Below the pieces are notes generated by a model. It was not told where the DNA came from. It searched no databases and saw nothing but the letters and a program-made list of their open reading frames with translations. DNA of 64,000 nucleotides from Selaginella tamariscina. Taxonomy: Eukaryota; Streptophyta; Lycopodiopsida; Selaginellales; Selaginellaceae. Numbering within the stretch: the first letter of the stretch is position 1; each line of letters starts with the position of its first letter. Location: positions 248,001-312,000 of the forward strand of contig PUQB01000072.1 of the NCBI GenBank assembly GCA_003024785.1, read 5' to 3'. This document shows, in pieces, positions 23,732 to 35,719 of this stretch. The position numbers and the translations under genes were made by a program.

Positions 23732-25594
23732 GAGACTACATTTTATGTCATACGCTATATCACAAACTCAACATGCATGTGTGGCACAATCGCTTGTATG
23801 TGTGTGTGTATGTTTGAGAGAGATATGTGTATGTAAGCCCAATCCACTCACATATGTTGCATAGACCGGGTGTGTATATAGATATATAATGTATATCTAA
23901 ATTTATTATCTCAATAATTATAAGTTGGACATAATTTTTAGCTAATTGATTAAGTGTTGGGTAGCCACTTGTGATGTGGATCCTCTCTATCTTGAGTGAT
24001 TCTTTGTCTAAACAACACCGCCTTCTCATGTGCATCTAAAGACATTTATTGTCTTGTTGTCTTGTCTTCCTTTCACCTCCAATAACATTGGTAGCTTCCT
24101 TGCATGCCTAATATCCATGGTATTTCCCTTAAACGATCTAACCCTAGCTTATATATAAACCTTTGCCATCTGATCCCTCATGATATTGAAAACGAAAAAT
24201 GACAAAAGAAACCTTGATTGTTGGATCTGCAAGACAAATAAAATATCTATATATAGTATAGTAGGGTTTTTGTTTAAGGGAATTAAGACAAATTAAAATA
24301 TCTATATAGTATAGTAGGGTTTTCGTTTAGGGGAATTGAGAGAATCTAAAATATCTATATAGTATAGCTGGGTTTCTTTTTAGGGGAATTGAGATAGGTT
24401 TTCAAAGGATGACGAATTATATAGCTTTATGCAACACTAGAGAAATGTATGTAGGGGAGTAGCAATGTTATTGGAAACGATATATACAAGATAAGAACTT
24501 AATATAGTGGTTTTGGATGCAAAAGATAAAATTGTGCCTATAAACAAAGAAGTACTAAATAAATTCCCAGGTGTAAAGATCTTGACCATGAGTGGATTAA
24601 AGAAATAAGGAAGGTTGTCGATCATATCCATATTGAAAATGAAAGAAAAATAATAATAAATAAATTAATTCTATAGTTTATCTTGTAACATTTCCTCTTT
24701 GTATACTAGGTTTGTTCAAGTCCCTAATTTAAATTTCAATATTAGCTCTTAATTCTTGTAAAATAGATTTTCATATATAAATTTATTGTTACTTTTTATT
24801 ACTCACTCCTTTATGTTTTTATTTTTCATTTTTTAGTAATTTTTGAACACAATGGAATATTTTTTAATGTATGGCTCAGTATTTGTTATAATCTTGCTAT
24901 GTTATTACATAAATGTCTAGTTGGATTTCTACTCTCAACTTGAAACGCAACGTACACTGTGTGTATGTGTGTAAAGAGGCATTTCTTTGTTCAAACTTGC
25001 ATACTACTTATGTTAAACTTTGTAAATGTGATATATGTATACATATAGATGTATGTGCCAATTAATACATATTGAATGCACATAGATGACATACATATAT
25101 GAACAATATACAACTAAATATGTATTGTGCATTAAATGATCTATATCTTTTTCATAATTATAATAAGTATATATCATATATATATTCTTCTTTTTATCTT
25201 GAAAATAATATGAGTAAAGTTATTTCTTTATTGTGTGATACTTTAAATTTACATAGTTCATATATGTTTATATTAATTAATTACTGAAGAACCATTCAAA
25301 ACATAAGCTCTAGTGTCTAGTGACTATGCAAGTGGCAATGAGAAGCACAGTTGCAAATTCAGTTGTTTATGTAAGGCTAAAGCAACAATATCCAACACAC
25401 ATGGTAGATGTCTTTTTTTTATATAGGAAGCAAACCCAGGTAATAAACCTTTTTGCTGGCATGCTATTATTACCAATTAGACGACACTCACAATCGTGTT
25501 TCAATATAGGGTAGTACATGAGGAGATGGGAAATATATATAGTTATGATACATACATTCAATCTTTACTAAGTTTGTTTCTACATGACGTCTGA

Positions 25595-25629
<35 letters not shown>

Positions 25630-25777
25630 GTCATGAATTTGTTATATATGCATATGTACACAACTGTACATGTATCACAATTACTAATTTCATTGACAAT
25701 TTGTGTGTCCCCTCGTGTTTATCAATGCAAGGTGAAAGTGTGTGTGAACATGTACTAATAAGTGAGTGTTGATATGA
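23732..25777. repeat. Tandem foldback unit B1 (about 2.05 kb)
   Basis: Counterpart of unit A1. Left arm about 23905-24099, right arm about 24457-24640, with three 54-bp loop repeats between them. An (AT)n run at 25607-25630 is longer than in A1. Confidence 0.75.
24239..24403. repeat. Minisatellite, three units of about 54 bp (copy B)
   Basis: Same three loop units as at 505-678, with the same order of variants, so the expansion happened before the large duplication. Confidence 0.8.
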
Positions 25778-27169
25778 AAGACTATATTTTATGTCATACG
25801 CTATATCACAAACACATGACATGCATGTGTGGCACAATTGCTTGTGTGTGTGTGTCTCTTAGAGATATGTGTATGTAAGCCTAATTCACTGAACGTGCAT
25901 ATGTACACATGCGAATGTGTTGCATAGAGATGTGTGTGTGTTTGTATATCTAAATTTTATTACTTTTTCTTTTTAATATTTAACTAAGTGATCAAGTGTT
26001 TGGTGCAGCCATTTGTGGTGTGGATCCTCCCTATCTTGAGTTATTTTTGTCTATCGACAACACCATCTCCTCTCTGTCATTTAAAGATGCTTTATTGCTT
26101 GTTTTCCTTTCACCTCCAATAACATTGGTAACTTCCTTGCCTACATTCTAATACCCACGGTATTTCCCTTAATAATTTATCCTTAGTTTATATATTAAGT
26201 CCCAACAAACCTCCGCCATCGGAGCCCTCGTGATATTGAGAAAGAAAAATGACAAACGAAACCTCGACTGTCGGATCTACAAGACAAATTAAAATATCTA
26301 TATATAGTATAGTAGGGTTTCTGTTTAGGAAAATTGAGATAGGTTTTTAAAAGATGACGAACGAGATAGCTTTATGCAGCTATTGGAGAAATGTATGCAG
26401 GGGAGGTAGCAATGTTATTGGAGATAATTGGTAGACAAGATAAGAACTTAATAGAGTGGTTTTGGATGCAAGCGGATAAGACTGTGCATGTGGATGAGGA
26501 ATTACTAAATAAATTCACATGCGTAAAGAATCCCGACCATGAGTGGCTTGAAGAGATAAGGAAAACATTAGATCAATTAGCAAAAGATGTTGTCAATCAT
26601 ATCCATATTGAAACATATCCATATTGAACATAAGCTCTAGTGTTTAGTGATTAGGCAAGTGACAATGAGAAGCATAGCTACAAATTCAGTTGTTTGCGCA
26701 AGATTGGAGTAGCAATATCCAACACACATTCCTTTTTTATGTAGGAAGCAAGCCCATGTGATGAACCTTTTTACTAGTTTGCCTGATGAGTTAGATGCTA
26801 TAATTGTTAGACAACACTCACAATTGTGTCAAGTTTCAATATAGGGTAATACATGAGGAGATGGTTATGATGTGTATAGTTATGATACATACATTCAATC
26901 TTTACTAAGTTTCTACACGATGTCTAATGTGTGTGTGTGTATAAATATATATATGCCATGAATTTATTATATACACAAGATATACATGTATCACAATTAC
27001 TAAACTCATGTACGTATGCCATGAATTTGTTATATATGCATATGTACACAACTTGTACATGTATTATGGTTACTAATTCATTGACAATTTGTGTGTGCCC
27101 TCATGTTTGTCAATGTAAGGTGAAAGTGTGTGTGAACGTGTACTAACAAGTGAGTGTTCATAAGAATGG
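25778..27169. repeat. Tandem foldback unit B2 (about 1.39 kb)
   Basis: Counterpart of unit A2. Left arm about 25965-26136, right arm about 26402-26610. Confidence 0.75.
26391..26627 (+). CDS. Small ORF on right foldback arm (78 aa), copy B
   Basis: Near-identical to the frame at 2646-2879, with a changed C-terminus after NHIHIE. Conservation between copies reflects the recent duplication and is not evidence of function. No domain recognised. Confidence 0.2.
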   Translation: MYAGEVAMLLEIIGRQDKNLIEWFWMQADKTVHVDEELLNKFTCVKNPDHEWLEEIRKTLDQLAKDVVNHIHIETYPY

Positions 27170-27640
27170 AGACCATATTTTATGTCATGCTATATCACAA
27201 ACACAACATGCATGTGTGGCACAATCGCTTCTGTGTGTGTGTGTCTTTGAGAAATTTTATTACTCTTTATTCTCAATATTCATAAGTTGACATAATCTTT
27301 AGCTAATTGATCAAGTGTTTGGCATAGCCACTTGTGATGTGAATCCTTTCTATCTTGAGTGATTCTTTGTCTACCAACAACACCGCCTCCTCTGTGTGCA
27401 TCCAAAGACACTTTATTGCTTTGTCGTTTTGTCTTCCTTTCACCTCCAATAACATTGTAGCTTCCTTGCATGCATTCCTAATATCCATTGTATTTCCCTT
27501 AAATAATCTAACCCTAGCTTATATATTAAGTCCCAACGAACCTCTACCATCTGATCCCTCATGATATTGAAAAAGAAAAATGACAAAAGAAACCTTGATT
27601 GTCGATCTGCAATACAGTTTAAAATATTGTCAAGTCAAAA
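27170..27640. repeat. Tandem unit B3: head plus left arm only
   Basis: Counterpart of 3421-3895. Single left arm, core about 27270-27465, read on the minus strand. Confidence 0.65.
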
Positions 27641-28989
27641 AACCCTACACACCTTATCCTCTACAAGAATTTCTTGAGCCATTTTATGTACAATTTGAGC
27701 TTGGATAACATCTTCATCCTCATCTTCTTCCTTATTAGCCATGGCTAACCCTTCTTCTTCATTAAGTTCTAAATCTAAGCTTTCCTCCTCATTCTAGACT
27801 CCTGTTAACAGCTCCTCCAACAAAGATTGAAAGTTTTGCTACTATTCATCTACTTGCACAACCCCTTCAATGCTTCCTCTTCATTGTACTCCTCAAAAAT
27901 ATATTTTACATGGTCTTCAAGTGATAGTAAAAGCTACTCTTGTTATAATATTTACCCTCATATCCTCTCTCCCTCAAACAATTACTACAACGACATTGGA
28001 AACTACCTTGATGCTTGATCCGGCCATCTAGTCGATTTCCTCAAATCCTATTGTATTGTATACACATTTAGAATAACATCTAAGAAAAAATTATATATAT
28101 GTCATTTTTACTTTGTGAAATTTGTGAAATATAGCATTAGAAGCCTTAGATTCAATATGGGTCATCCATAAACAATGGTTTTCTTACATAGTTTTAATAA
28201 ACCATATATATAATTTTTTGGGACTTTGACAAAATTTGTGGAATATAACATTACAAGCCCTACATTCAATTGGGCCATCATAATAAATGATTTTCTTAAC
28301 TTGGTGGGATCTATTAAATTAAAAGCCCTATATTCAACATCACTACAAGCCCTAAACCTAGATTCAGTATAGGTCATTCTTCTCTCTGTCGTTGCCTTTC
28401 ACAACTTCTTCTCTCTCGCCGCCATCACAACTTCTTCTCTCTTGCCACCATTTACAACTTTTGTCTCGCCGCCTTTCACATCCTCCATCTCTGATCGAGT
28501 AACTAAAATGGACATCACAAATTGACCCTAAAGAGCTAAGGTAGTATATTTTAGATAGGCATCAAGTAACTTAGAAGTGTGCTCAATTGCTTTGAGAAGG
28601 AAAGCCTTGATGGCTATATAACTTCTACTCTCAAGTTGAAGGATTATGAACTCTTAGTTGTAATGTGGGTGAGACAAGGCATCTTGAAGACTTGCTTCAA
28701 AAGCAAACACAAGACAACTTTCCTACTCTTGAGGGAATGGGATCCATAGCACCGTCTAAGGTAACTCCCTAACATCACAAAGCAAACCTAGAGACAGATT
28801 TGCCAAAGAAACGACCACATGCTACAGAGCTTGTAGTGAGCAAGAGGAAGAAAGTGAAGAAGGAAATGGTGGTTGAGACAAGAAAAAGCACAAGTGCTAA
28901 CAATACAGAGGTTACAACGATGTTGCCAATAGTACAACATAAGGTTTTTGTATTTATTTTGTTTTCTATTGGTTTTTCTGCAATGTTGT

Positions 28990-29205
28990 TGTTTTAGTTT
29001 TTCTAGTGGTTTTTTGGCAATGGTTAGTTTATGTTTTTTCTAGTGGGTTTTTAGCAATGGTTAGTTTATGGTTTTTCTAGTGGTTTTCTTGGCAATGGTT
29101 AGTTTATGGTTTTTCTAGTGGTTTTCTTGGCAATGGTTAGTTTATGGTTTTTTTAGTCGTTTTCTTGACAATGGTTAGTTTATAGTTTTTCTAATGGTTT
29201 TTATT
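28990..29205. repeat. Intronic minisatellite, about five units of 40 bp (copy B)
   Basis: Same unit type as 5273-5475. Unit variants differ between the copies, including a diverged last unit. Confidence 0.85.
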
Positions 29206-30689
29206 TATTGTTTTGTAGGTTCTCCTATCTAAGTTGAAGAATGTGTTTCCAAACTTCAAAGTGGTCAAGTTTGGTAATGACCTATTGGGAAATTGAATAG
29301 AAGAATCCTACAAGCTTTCATATTTGTCTTGCAAGAAAAGAGACTCATCAATACAAAGCTTACCACATATATGTCTTGCAAGCAAAAAGACTCATAAGTG
29401 CAAAGCTTACCAATTTATGCTAGCAACTCCACAAAGCTTTCTCAAAGAAATCAAAAGTGGAATATGTACTGAGAAAATCACATGTGAAACTCCTTGTATA
29501 CAAATAGAAATTGGCAGTAGGTAATTTTATTTTTTACTTACTTTATATGATTTTGTTATTTCCTTATGCATGACCTTTTTGAAGCTCAATTTCATGTACT
29601 TGGTTTTTTTTGTGTTGCTGAAACATGTGGTCGGAATAGCTATGTGCTCTCTATTCATAAAGCAAACTGCATTAAGTTGCCATTCGAAAAATATCTTTCC
29701 TAGAGCCACCCGTCAATACCAAAGCTTATCAAGGATGTACATTTGAAGATAAACCATTTCTCTTATATTGATATTGTTTTGATGTACAACTACTAGATAG
29801 TTTTTTGTAAAAAAAACTATTCTTTGACCACAATGTTGCATATGACTTCTTAAGCTTCCATGTGAATCCACTGAGGATGAAGGGGATAGTGAAGAAGTTA
29901 TGAAACTGATGAAGAATGTTGAAGCAGTGAGTAAGAACCTAAGGAGCTTGCTTCTACACCTAACGAGCCTACTTCTACACTCAAGGAACACCTAAAAATG
30001 CTTCTACACAAGATAAGCTTGCTTCTACACATGAGAAGCCTTGTTCCACACATGAGGAGCATGTTTGTGTACATGTGAGGAGCCTACCTAAAGCCATGTA
30101 TAAGGATGTAGAGCCTCATAAGACAACTAAGAACCAACTTTCTCATGTACGTAGCTCATTTTTTGTTAATATATGCAGGTTAGAACAACTCAAGGTTGGT
30201 GGTGAGGTACATAATGTACATTGAAGAATACTGAACAACATATGTTGTTATTCATTTTGTTAAAATGATCTTATTTATTTTATTATATAGAGCTCCAAGA
30301 TGACGTTGACAGTGCAAAGAAGGTATGTTAATTTCAATTTTGAAATTCCATGTTTATATTTTCTGTAGAGGTGCATGGCTCTTAAAGATTTGAAGGTTGT
30401 ATCTGTAGTATTGTTTGATCATGAAGTTGGAGACATGAACTTGGCAACATTGAAGCCTCTTTGTTTAGTAAGCAACAAGAAAAACCCTAGTTAAAGTCCA
30501 ATATCAAACAAAAAACAACATTCAAAAAATGTTTTTTAAAAGATCCATTAAGTTTTCAAGATCCATTGAGCTTGGTGTAGTGGTCATCGAGAAAGATGAA
30601 TGGGAATGGAATATATAGGATGCATCAACTGTGAAGAAAAGATGGGGAAGGGCTAGGCACATGACTTCATTTGTAAGAAACCATGTAGA

Positions 30690-31110
30690 TATATGAAGAA
30701 AATATATTAGAAACCATATTATTTCTGTAGAAATCACAAGCTAGCTATATCAAAAACCATTATTTAAACTAGAAACCACAACAAAAACTAGTGGTTAAAC
30801 CATGTTTTTGGAAGCAAAAACTACAATAAAAACCAATGGCTACACGTTTGAACTCACCATAATATCTAATCATATCATACTAAAACCATGTTTTTTTAAG
30901 TAAAGATCATCACAAAAACTAGTGGTTGAACTTAAAACTCATCATAATAGTTAACCATACCATACTAAAAACTATGCTTTTTTTTTAGCGAAAAACACTA
31001 CAAAACCATTAGTTAAACTTTGAACTCACCATAATAATTAATCATACCATATTGTTTCTTGAAGTATAAAGCATTACAAAAATCAATTGTTGAACTTTTG
31101 ACTAACCATA
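30690..31110. repeat. Degenerate tandem repeat of about 100 bp (copy B)
   Basis: Same as 6960-7415, with the blocks 'acaaaaactagtggtt' and 'gaactcaccataat' recurring about four times. Confidence 0.6.
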
Positions 31111-31189
31111 ATAGCTAACAAATTAAATAAAAAAGTAAAGTACACAAACCAATTAGAAAGACCATATGCCACACTTTGTCCACACACTC

Positions 31190-33645
31190 CAGGTACATCA
31201 TAGTGGCAACGGACTACGCCATAAAATGGGTAGAAGCAAAGGCACTCAAGGAGGCAACGGTAGGATAGACAGCGAGGTTGGACCACACGTGTGAGCACGT
31301 AAAATAGGGGCAATAATGGCAGGCGGCACCATTAATGCCCTGATTATGGCGCGTGGAAGGACGCGCAGGGTGTATCCAGCAGGTAGGCCATGTAGGCACC
31401 ATCTTTGGAAAGACGACAAAGGGTGAGCCAGGGCATGCCCACTTTTCACAGGATAGATTACCATTCCCCAGCAGCAAAGATGATGGAATGGACCACGCAG
31501 AATAAGCGGTGACCATCCAGCACGTTTGGGTGCGGTACGAGGGCCAGGATAGGATCATGGCGCTCATGACTCCCAGGTCTCCAGATTTCAAGAGTTGATC
31601 AACAACCCAATGTGCGGAGGGTGTGGAAGCAAATGCGACTGCTCGGACTTTTTGAGGCCCCATGGGGAGAAGTGGAGAAGCCCGATTCGCAATGCGGGCC
31701 AGCCATTTCATCCAGACTGTATAGTTGGAGACGGGAAAGCCAAGCGAGAAGAGTTGCAATTCAGATTGGGCGGCTCTACGAGCTTCTGCATCGATCTCAA
31801 TTAGCTAGCCGCAATGTTCTATCTACCAGAAAATGGCACACTCTTGGAAGACCTGGGGAAACCCAAATGCCAGTGGTTCCCCACCAACTGGGATGAAATC
31901 GCAATGTCCCGACTCTCCATACATGAAGGGGACAACGTGGACGAGTTCCTGTGCTTACAGTGTTTATGTTCACCGGAAGAACAGAGAGGCGAGTCACCAC
32001 GCGACTGGCGAGCTCCCTCTGCAGCGCCTGGGAAGGATTCACAGTGGATTGGGCGGACTACCTCAGGCACTACATGATCCCGGCCCTGACCCGCGGCATC
32101 AACGGGATCCAAAAGGGAACCGGACAAAGGCTCACGACGGCGAGCCACCTTAGCGTGATGATCGACTGGATCATCAGCCGAAGCCCGACTCCCCTATCAG
32201 AGCAGTTCTACTCGAACACCATCGAGAAATCGGGGGCAGGAGAACAGGCGGGCCCCCAGCCAAACCGAAGAAGGGAAAGCCGGACACCTTGGAGTCTTCG
32301 CGGAAACATGCGAGAGAAGACTCCCCTGCGGAGCAAGCCAGGGGAAGAGGATGTGGGGAAAGGATCGAAGGGCCTCCACCACGGTGTCCCCACCGGCAAT
32401 TCTGGAGCAGAGGCCCCACCAATCCAAGGGCTGCAGAACACGAGGGAGTGTTCCGCCGCCCCTCGTAGGCCAACGAAGTGAACAGTGAGGAAGACACAGG
32501 CAACGTGCTGAAGGGGACGTACAAATATTTCAACGCAAAGGGGCTATGGACCTCTACAGTGCATATGGAGTTGTCCAAGGCCTTCAGTCAAATCCAAAAG
32601 TCCGTAGCGGTGTACAATGGTTTGGATCTCCCAGGGGTTACCACAGAGCATGATGCAATAATACAGGCTCACGAACAACTACCGAACCGCTCAAAAGGAG
32701 GCCCAAGAGTACTCGACTAGCTTCTCAAGGGAGTCCACCTTTGGGATATTGCAGAAGCCGGGAGGAAGCAAGCAGAGGAGACGTGTCAATGTTGACCGAC
32801 AGCTTGGATCAACTACAGATCAAGTATGACCACATCTAAAAGCTCCATGACCAACTAGGACGAGAGTTTGAGTAGGTCACAGCAGAGAAGGAGCGACAGG
32901 TTTTCGAGCTTGGCTCCACACTTGAGCAGTGCAAAGTAGAGCTTAGTCGAGTTCACCAGGAGCTGGCCGCGGCCAAAGAAGAGCTGCACCGAGCCACCAG
33001 CCAGCTCGAAGTCATCCTGCATCCTCCTTAGAGGGACCCACGCCCGAGTCATATGGAGCTCTGGTAACCGTCTCCCCACTTGTGGAGCGCCAACCAGTCA
33101 AAGACCCATAGGACTCAGCACGGACCATCAGGGAGCTAGAGGTACACACCCAGCTACAGGCCCAACTCCTCACAGCAAGGGAACAGGAGCTGCAACACTC
33201 GCGAGAACGGGCGCAGGACTTGGAGGGTCAACTCAAGCAGGTTCGAGAGCAACAGGCAGGGTCAGAGGTAAAGCTCCGGAGGGTGATCGTGCTACGAAAA
33301 GCAACCATCACCACATTGATGACCACGCTAGCCGCAACGGAGAATGAAATTGCCATGTACCGGGAGCTCCAAGGGGTGGATATCTAGAGCACATGGCCCA
33401 AGGACGTGCCAACAAATAAGTCCGGGCGTCTGGTTGACGGTGGTCAGACACTGTCAAACGGCCAGCAGGCACGGATGCCAGCCAGCATAGATGAGCAACG
33501 GGATGAAGCGCCGGATAAGGGAGGTACCTCAGGTACGAGCTGATAGCGACCAATGTCAGGCAGCAACGTAACCAAGCGTAGCTCCGATCGTCCGGACCAA
33601 CTACCCATGGTACGTAAAACAGCACGCGTGAGGGAGGCGCATAAA
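31190..33645 (+). mobile_element. Fossil Tat-like Ty3/gypsy: integrase scrap, plant-mobile-domain-like ORF, coiled coil
   Basis: IVATDYAIKWVEAKALKEAT near 31200-31262 is a gypsy integrase catalytic-core segment. From 31590 comes the extra ORF region: PNVRRVWKQMRLLGLFEAPW, FYLPENGTLLEDLGKP, SIHEGDNVDEFLCLQ, FTGRTERRVTTRLASSL and ADYLRHYMIPALTRGINGI (to about 32190). A long Glu/Gln/Arg-rich coiled-coil stretch follows at about 32790-33390 (EQCKVELSRVHQELAAAKEE; LEGQLKQVREQQAG). Order integrase then plant-mobile-domain-like ORF fits a Tat-type element. GC is far above the flanks. Most of pol is missing and the rest is badly broken. Confidence 0.65.
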
Positions 33646-33899
33646 TGTGATAGGCAGGACTCTGTCACCAAGTAGGAACGCGCCACATGTACCTAGGGTC
33701 TAGCGTTATGTAACCCACTATATAAGTAGGAAGGCGGGTAGTGGGTCGGGATCTTTTAGGAGTCAAGTCTGCATCTTATATCTTACTCCTCTGTCGGGGT
33801 TAGTTTGTACTCGAACAGGCAATATAATATATCCATATTCCTTCTATTCACCTTACAGGTGGGTGTTCCCCACTTGTCCTACTCCTGGGCTCAGTAACA
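33646..33899 (+). mobile_element. LTR-like sequence ending the Tat-like fossil
   Basis: 'tgtgataggcag' opens a stretch with a TATA-like 'actatataagtagg' (33718-33731), a polyadenylation-type 'aatataatatat', and an end near 'ctcagtaaca'. This is the expected make-up of a 3' LTR after the extra ORF. No partner LTR is present in the window, so the ends are provisional; related sequence may continue to about 34130. Confidence 0.4.
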
Positions 33900-34139
33900 T
33901 TCTCTGCCAAATCACCATAGTAGAACTCCCCCTACCCTGTACATGGACCCTTGCGGTGTGGGTAGAGACCATCTAACACCTTCCACCACTTCCAAGGTAA
34001 GGTGGCTTGCCGGTTCGGACCCTCGGAGTTGGACGCTCTCCACAGCGTCCTGGTGACCACTGTAGCTTCCTAAGAAGCACCACATCTGGCCTGCGGAGTC
34101 CCCGACACCAACCAACCCCTGACGATCCTGCATATGATT

Positions 34140-35719
34140 GTCAAAAGCAAGTGTTGTTGGGTCCTGATCGATTTCGGCTTGCGGCACTACAGGTTCATCA
34201 GGCTCCAACAGATTCAACACTTCTATAGGACATTCGTTTGTAGTTGGTTGCAGACGACTTGGCAAAGAATGTGTTCTCACACATTAGTCCTAACATCGCA
34301 AGTTCCTCTTCCTCAAGTTCCCGTACAGACTACAAGTTGTTTGCCATATAGGATAGACTCTTATACCGGGAAGGTCTCCTGTACATTCCTGTTGGTGTTT
34401 ACAGGACTCATGTGGTACAAAATTGTCATGATACCTCGGCTACAGGACATTTTGGTGTGGCCAAGACAGTTGAGTTAATAACTCGTAACTATTAGTGGCC
34501 TAGGGTTGTTGAAGTTTTGTGAAAAAGTTTGTACGGAGTTGTGATGACACTTACAATAGGTCGAAGATGCCTCGTCACATGCCCTCTATTCTTCTTCATC
34601 CTCTTTCCTATTCCCTCTGCTCCTTGGAGATTCATTTCTATGGATTTCTTCACAAATCTTCCTCCTTCTCGTGGATTTGATGCAGTTCTTGTGGTGATTG
34701 ATTATTTACCAAACAAGCTCATTTTCTACCATGTAACAAGATAGCTACAGGCCAGACAACTGCCGAGTTGGTGATCCGCGAAGTGTTCCGACATCATGGT
34801 CTTCCTGAGAGCATTGTTTCTAATCGAGGCCCACAATTCATGTCCAGATTTTGGCAAGAGCTTCTTTGGAGTTTACAAGTTAAAGCGAATCTTTCTTCAG
34901 GATATCATCTGCAAATTGATGGGCAGTCAGAAAGCATGATTTAGACCTTGGAACAATATCTTCGCTGCTCATCAGTTACAACAAGACAACTAGTTGGACC
35001 TTCTTCCTATGGTGGAGTTTGCTTATAACAACTCTGTTCACACATTTACAGGCCAGACACCTTTCTTCGCTTTTACAGGCTACCATTCACGTTTTGACTT
35101 TGCTCTTCTCCTGCTTCTCATTCTTCTGCTCCTACAGTACAGGATCGTCTCTAGCATCTATGTCAGGTACAAGATGATCTCTGTGTTCATCTTCAGCAAG
35201 CATAGGAATGGTACAAGCGGCATCTTGATGCTCATCGTCAGCTAGCACCTGCATACAAGATTGGTGATCTCGTGTGGCTTCTTCGTCGGCATATTCGCAC
35301 CAGCATGCCTTCTTCTAAGTTGGATGTTCAATGATTGGGCCCTTACAAGATTGCGGCTGAGGTCAATCCTGTAACTTTCCGACTAGATGTACCATCTACG
35401 GTGAAACTTCATCCTGTGTATAACACCTCTTTGTTGGAACCGATCATCCTTCTTCTTTTCCTGGTCGTGCTTCTTCTCCTCCCCTCATGTAGTCATTGAC
35501 GACGAACTTGAGTACAAAGTTGTAGCCATCCTTGATTCTCGTATTCATCGCTGCCAACTTCAATACTTGATGGATTGGAAAGGTTATTTGCCTATCGATC
35601 GCACTTGGGAACCTGCATCCAATTTATTCTATGCTTCTTCCAAGGTTGCTGCTTTCTATCGACGTTATCTTACAAACCAAGTCCTAGGATCGTAGTAGAA
35701 CTCATCCTTAGAGAGGAGG
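34140..35719 (+). mobile_element. Fossil chromovirus (Ty3/gypsy) 3' part: integrase and chromodomain
   Basis: The integrase zinc-finger region shows HVVQNCHDTSATGHFGVAKT (near 34410-34465). The core shows [20 protein letters not shown] (34638-34697) and ELVIREVFRHHGLPES, followed by DLLPMVEFAYNNSVHTFTGQ. A GPYKIA-type region near 35338 and a chromodomain with VVAILDSRIHRCQLQYL and DWKGYLPIDRTWEPASN (35521-35625) end the coding part. Purine-rich 'agagaggagg' lies before the LTR. Gag, protease and RT are absent. Old, with several breaks. Confidence 0.8.

Larger units (their letters stand above)
23732..31128. repeat. Segmental duplication, copy B
   Basis: Direct copy of 1-7420 with the same order: unit of 2.04 kb, unit of 1.39 kb, third head with one arm, unknown gene relic, minisatellites. 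The right end at about 31128 abuts a Tat-like gypsy fossil. Differences from copy A are mainly one-base indels, which suggests either a young duplication, allelic sequence placed twice in the assembly, or noisy consensus. Confidence 0.93.
27641..31128 (+). pseudogene. Decayed multi-exon gene of unknown function (copy B)
   Basis: Copy of 3896-7420. The basic stretch PKKRPHATELVVSKRKKVKK is open from 28800. The KLKNVFPNFKV segment (about 29225-29290), the KKTHKCKAYQ segment (about 29324-29524), the Thr/Pro-rich repeats (about 29930-30060) and the APKDLKVV-type segment (about 30375) keep order and strand. The last exon pieces found in copy A beyond the duplication edge are missing here, because the copy ends at a gypsy fossil. 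Function unknown. Confidence 0.4.

Noticed and set aside
31819-32441. Several long overlapping frames on both strands
   Set aside because: High GC keeps frames open; only the plus-strand plant-mobile-domain-like reading matches the second copy at 8085-8813.
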